Assembly (NCBI GenBank): GCA_045542375.1
Contig: JAZQKW010000008.1
Span: 1-13,355, forward strand
Length of the DNA stretch: 13,355 nt
Reading direction: 5' to 3'
Source: Eshraghiella sp045542375
GTDB lineage: Bacteria; Bacillota; Clostridia; Lachnospirales; Lachnospiraceae
The position numbers and the translations under genes are program-made. Under the pieces are notes generated by a model that was not told the DNA's origin, did no database searches, and was given only the letters and a program-made list of their open reading frames with translations. Of the stretch, positions 12,884 through 13,355 are shown piece by piece. The first letter of the stretch is position 1; every line of letters begins with the position of its first letter.

Positions 12884-13355
12884 ATTAGTTCAGGCCTGTG
12901 ACGGAATTCATCGGTAATTACTGTACCGAATGTTTCCTTTACAATAAGTCTGTATATATCAGATGCGTATATGTCCTTTTCGAGCATGCTTTTGGCAGCT
13001 TCGGAGAGGACATTTTTTGCATCAGAAGCGTCATTTAAAAATGGAAGCAAGGAAGTTTTTTTAGCTTCTCGTATAAATTTTCTTCCTGTTTCATTACAAG
13101 CAAGAATTCTTGCATACTGAGGTATTGTAATATCTTCCGGTCTGATATTAAGTAAAATGTGCGTAAGAACCCTGCTGATTCTGGTGTATGTGTAATTTTT
13201 GGTTTTGAGAGCATCACATAGCTCTGTAAAAGAGTAGATGTTTCCGTCTGTTAATGTATTAATAATTCGGTTGGCTAATTTTTCATCTACGTCAGAAAAT
13301 ACATCAAGCTTTGATGAGTTTAATCTTAAGGCATGATTAAGCAGAGTAGAGCAAC
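12880..13355 (-). CDS. tmcAL: tRNA(Met) cytidine acetate ligase, C-terminal part (5' end outside window)
   Basis: The minus strand is open from the window edge to TAG at 12880-12882 and encodes about 157 residues. The sequence matches the C-terminal helical region of TmcAL (formerly a predicted nucleotidyltransferase). The order of landmarks is VDEKLANRIINTL, then ALKTKNYTYTRISRVLTHIL, then PQYARILACNETGRKFI, KKTSLLPFL and ASDIYRLIVKETFG, ending RHRPELI. TmcAL uses ATP and acetate to make N4-acetylcytidine at the wobble base of elongator tRNA-Met. The HIGH-like nucleotidyltransferase domain lies beyond the window, so activity cannot be judged. The gene converges on the PFL-family gene and overlaps it by 4 bp. 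The minus-strand open frame at 13035-13217 is a shadow in another phase. Confidence 0.85.
   Translation of the reverse strand, partial: CSTLLNHALRLNSSKLDVFSDVDEKLANRIINTLTDGNIYSFTELCDALKTKNYTYTRISRVLTHILLNIRPEDITIPQYARILACNETGRKFIREAKKTSLLPFLNDASDAKNVLSEAAKSMLEKDIYASDIYRLIVKETFGTVITDEFRHRPELI

Noticed and set aside
1..13355. Mobile element, prophage, CRISPR array or defence/toxin system
   Set aside because: I saw no transposase, integrase, long inverted or direct repeats, spacer arrays or toxin-antitoxin-like pairs. All genes look vertically inherited and similar in codon use.

Overview
The window is a 13.4 kb stretch of low-GC (visibly AT-rich) Gram-positive chromosome. Gene content and style point to the Clostridia, probably Lachnospiraceae. 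The supporting signs are strong AGGAGG-type ribosome binding sites, a short class B PBP paired with an FtsW/RodA protein, a very long FtsA-like protein, a YycJ-like hydrolase, an ACT + UPF0210 (PFL family) pair and TmcAL. This assignment rests on family knowledge only; no search was run. There is no sign of a phage, transposon, CRISPR array, toxin-antitoxin pair or defence island. It reads as a core housekeeping region.

Layout. (1) 3-2902: the tail of an unrecognised gene, then a tightly coupled cell-wall pair, an SEDS glycosyltransferase (FtsW/RodA/SpoVE family) and a class B penicillin-binding transpeptidase whose genes overlap by 32 bp. (2) 2918-3508: a monocistronic NUDIX hydrolase with its own sigma-A-type promoter and a strong terminator. 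(3) 3507-3664: a solitary tRNA-Leu(CAA) gene with an extended -10 promoter that starts on the U-tract of the preceding terminator, and its own terminator. (4) 3690-4661: an unrecognised six-TM membrane protein with a Q/N/T/Y-rich tail, followed by a GC-rich hairpin. (5) 4700-8275: a small tail-anchored zinc-finger (anti-sigma-like) protein, polA and coaE, nearly abutting. (6) 8252-12883: a promoter that overlaps the coaE stop codon, then an FtsA-like ATPase with repeated C-terminal beta-grasp-like modules, a YycJ-family metallo-hydrolase, an ACT-domain protein and a PFL-family (UPF0210) protein, all with short gaps. (7) 12880-13355, minus strand: the C-terminal third or so of TmcAL (tRNA(Met) cytidine acetate ligase), converging on and overlapping the PFL gene by 4 bp.

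How the genes work together. The SEDS protein and PBP should form one peptidoglycan polymerase/transpeptidase complex. PolA and CoaE serve DNA repair/replication and CoA synthesis, and their linkage is probably just operon packing. The FtsA-like protein suggests a cytoskeletal or division-linked role, but it lacks an obvious C-terminal membrane-targeting helix. The ACT and UPF0210 proteins are a conserved gene pair of unknown function, plausibly an amino-acid or ligand sensor with its partner.

I found no clear-cut new system. The best leads are the FtsA-like protein with its beta-grasp-like tail, the tail-anchored zinc finger in front of polA, and the six-TM protein with the low-complexity tail. 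Several true starts lie downstream of the longest possible open frame; the reasons are given per gene.
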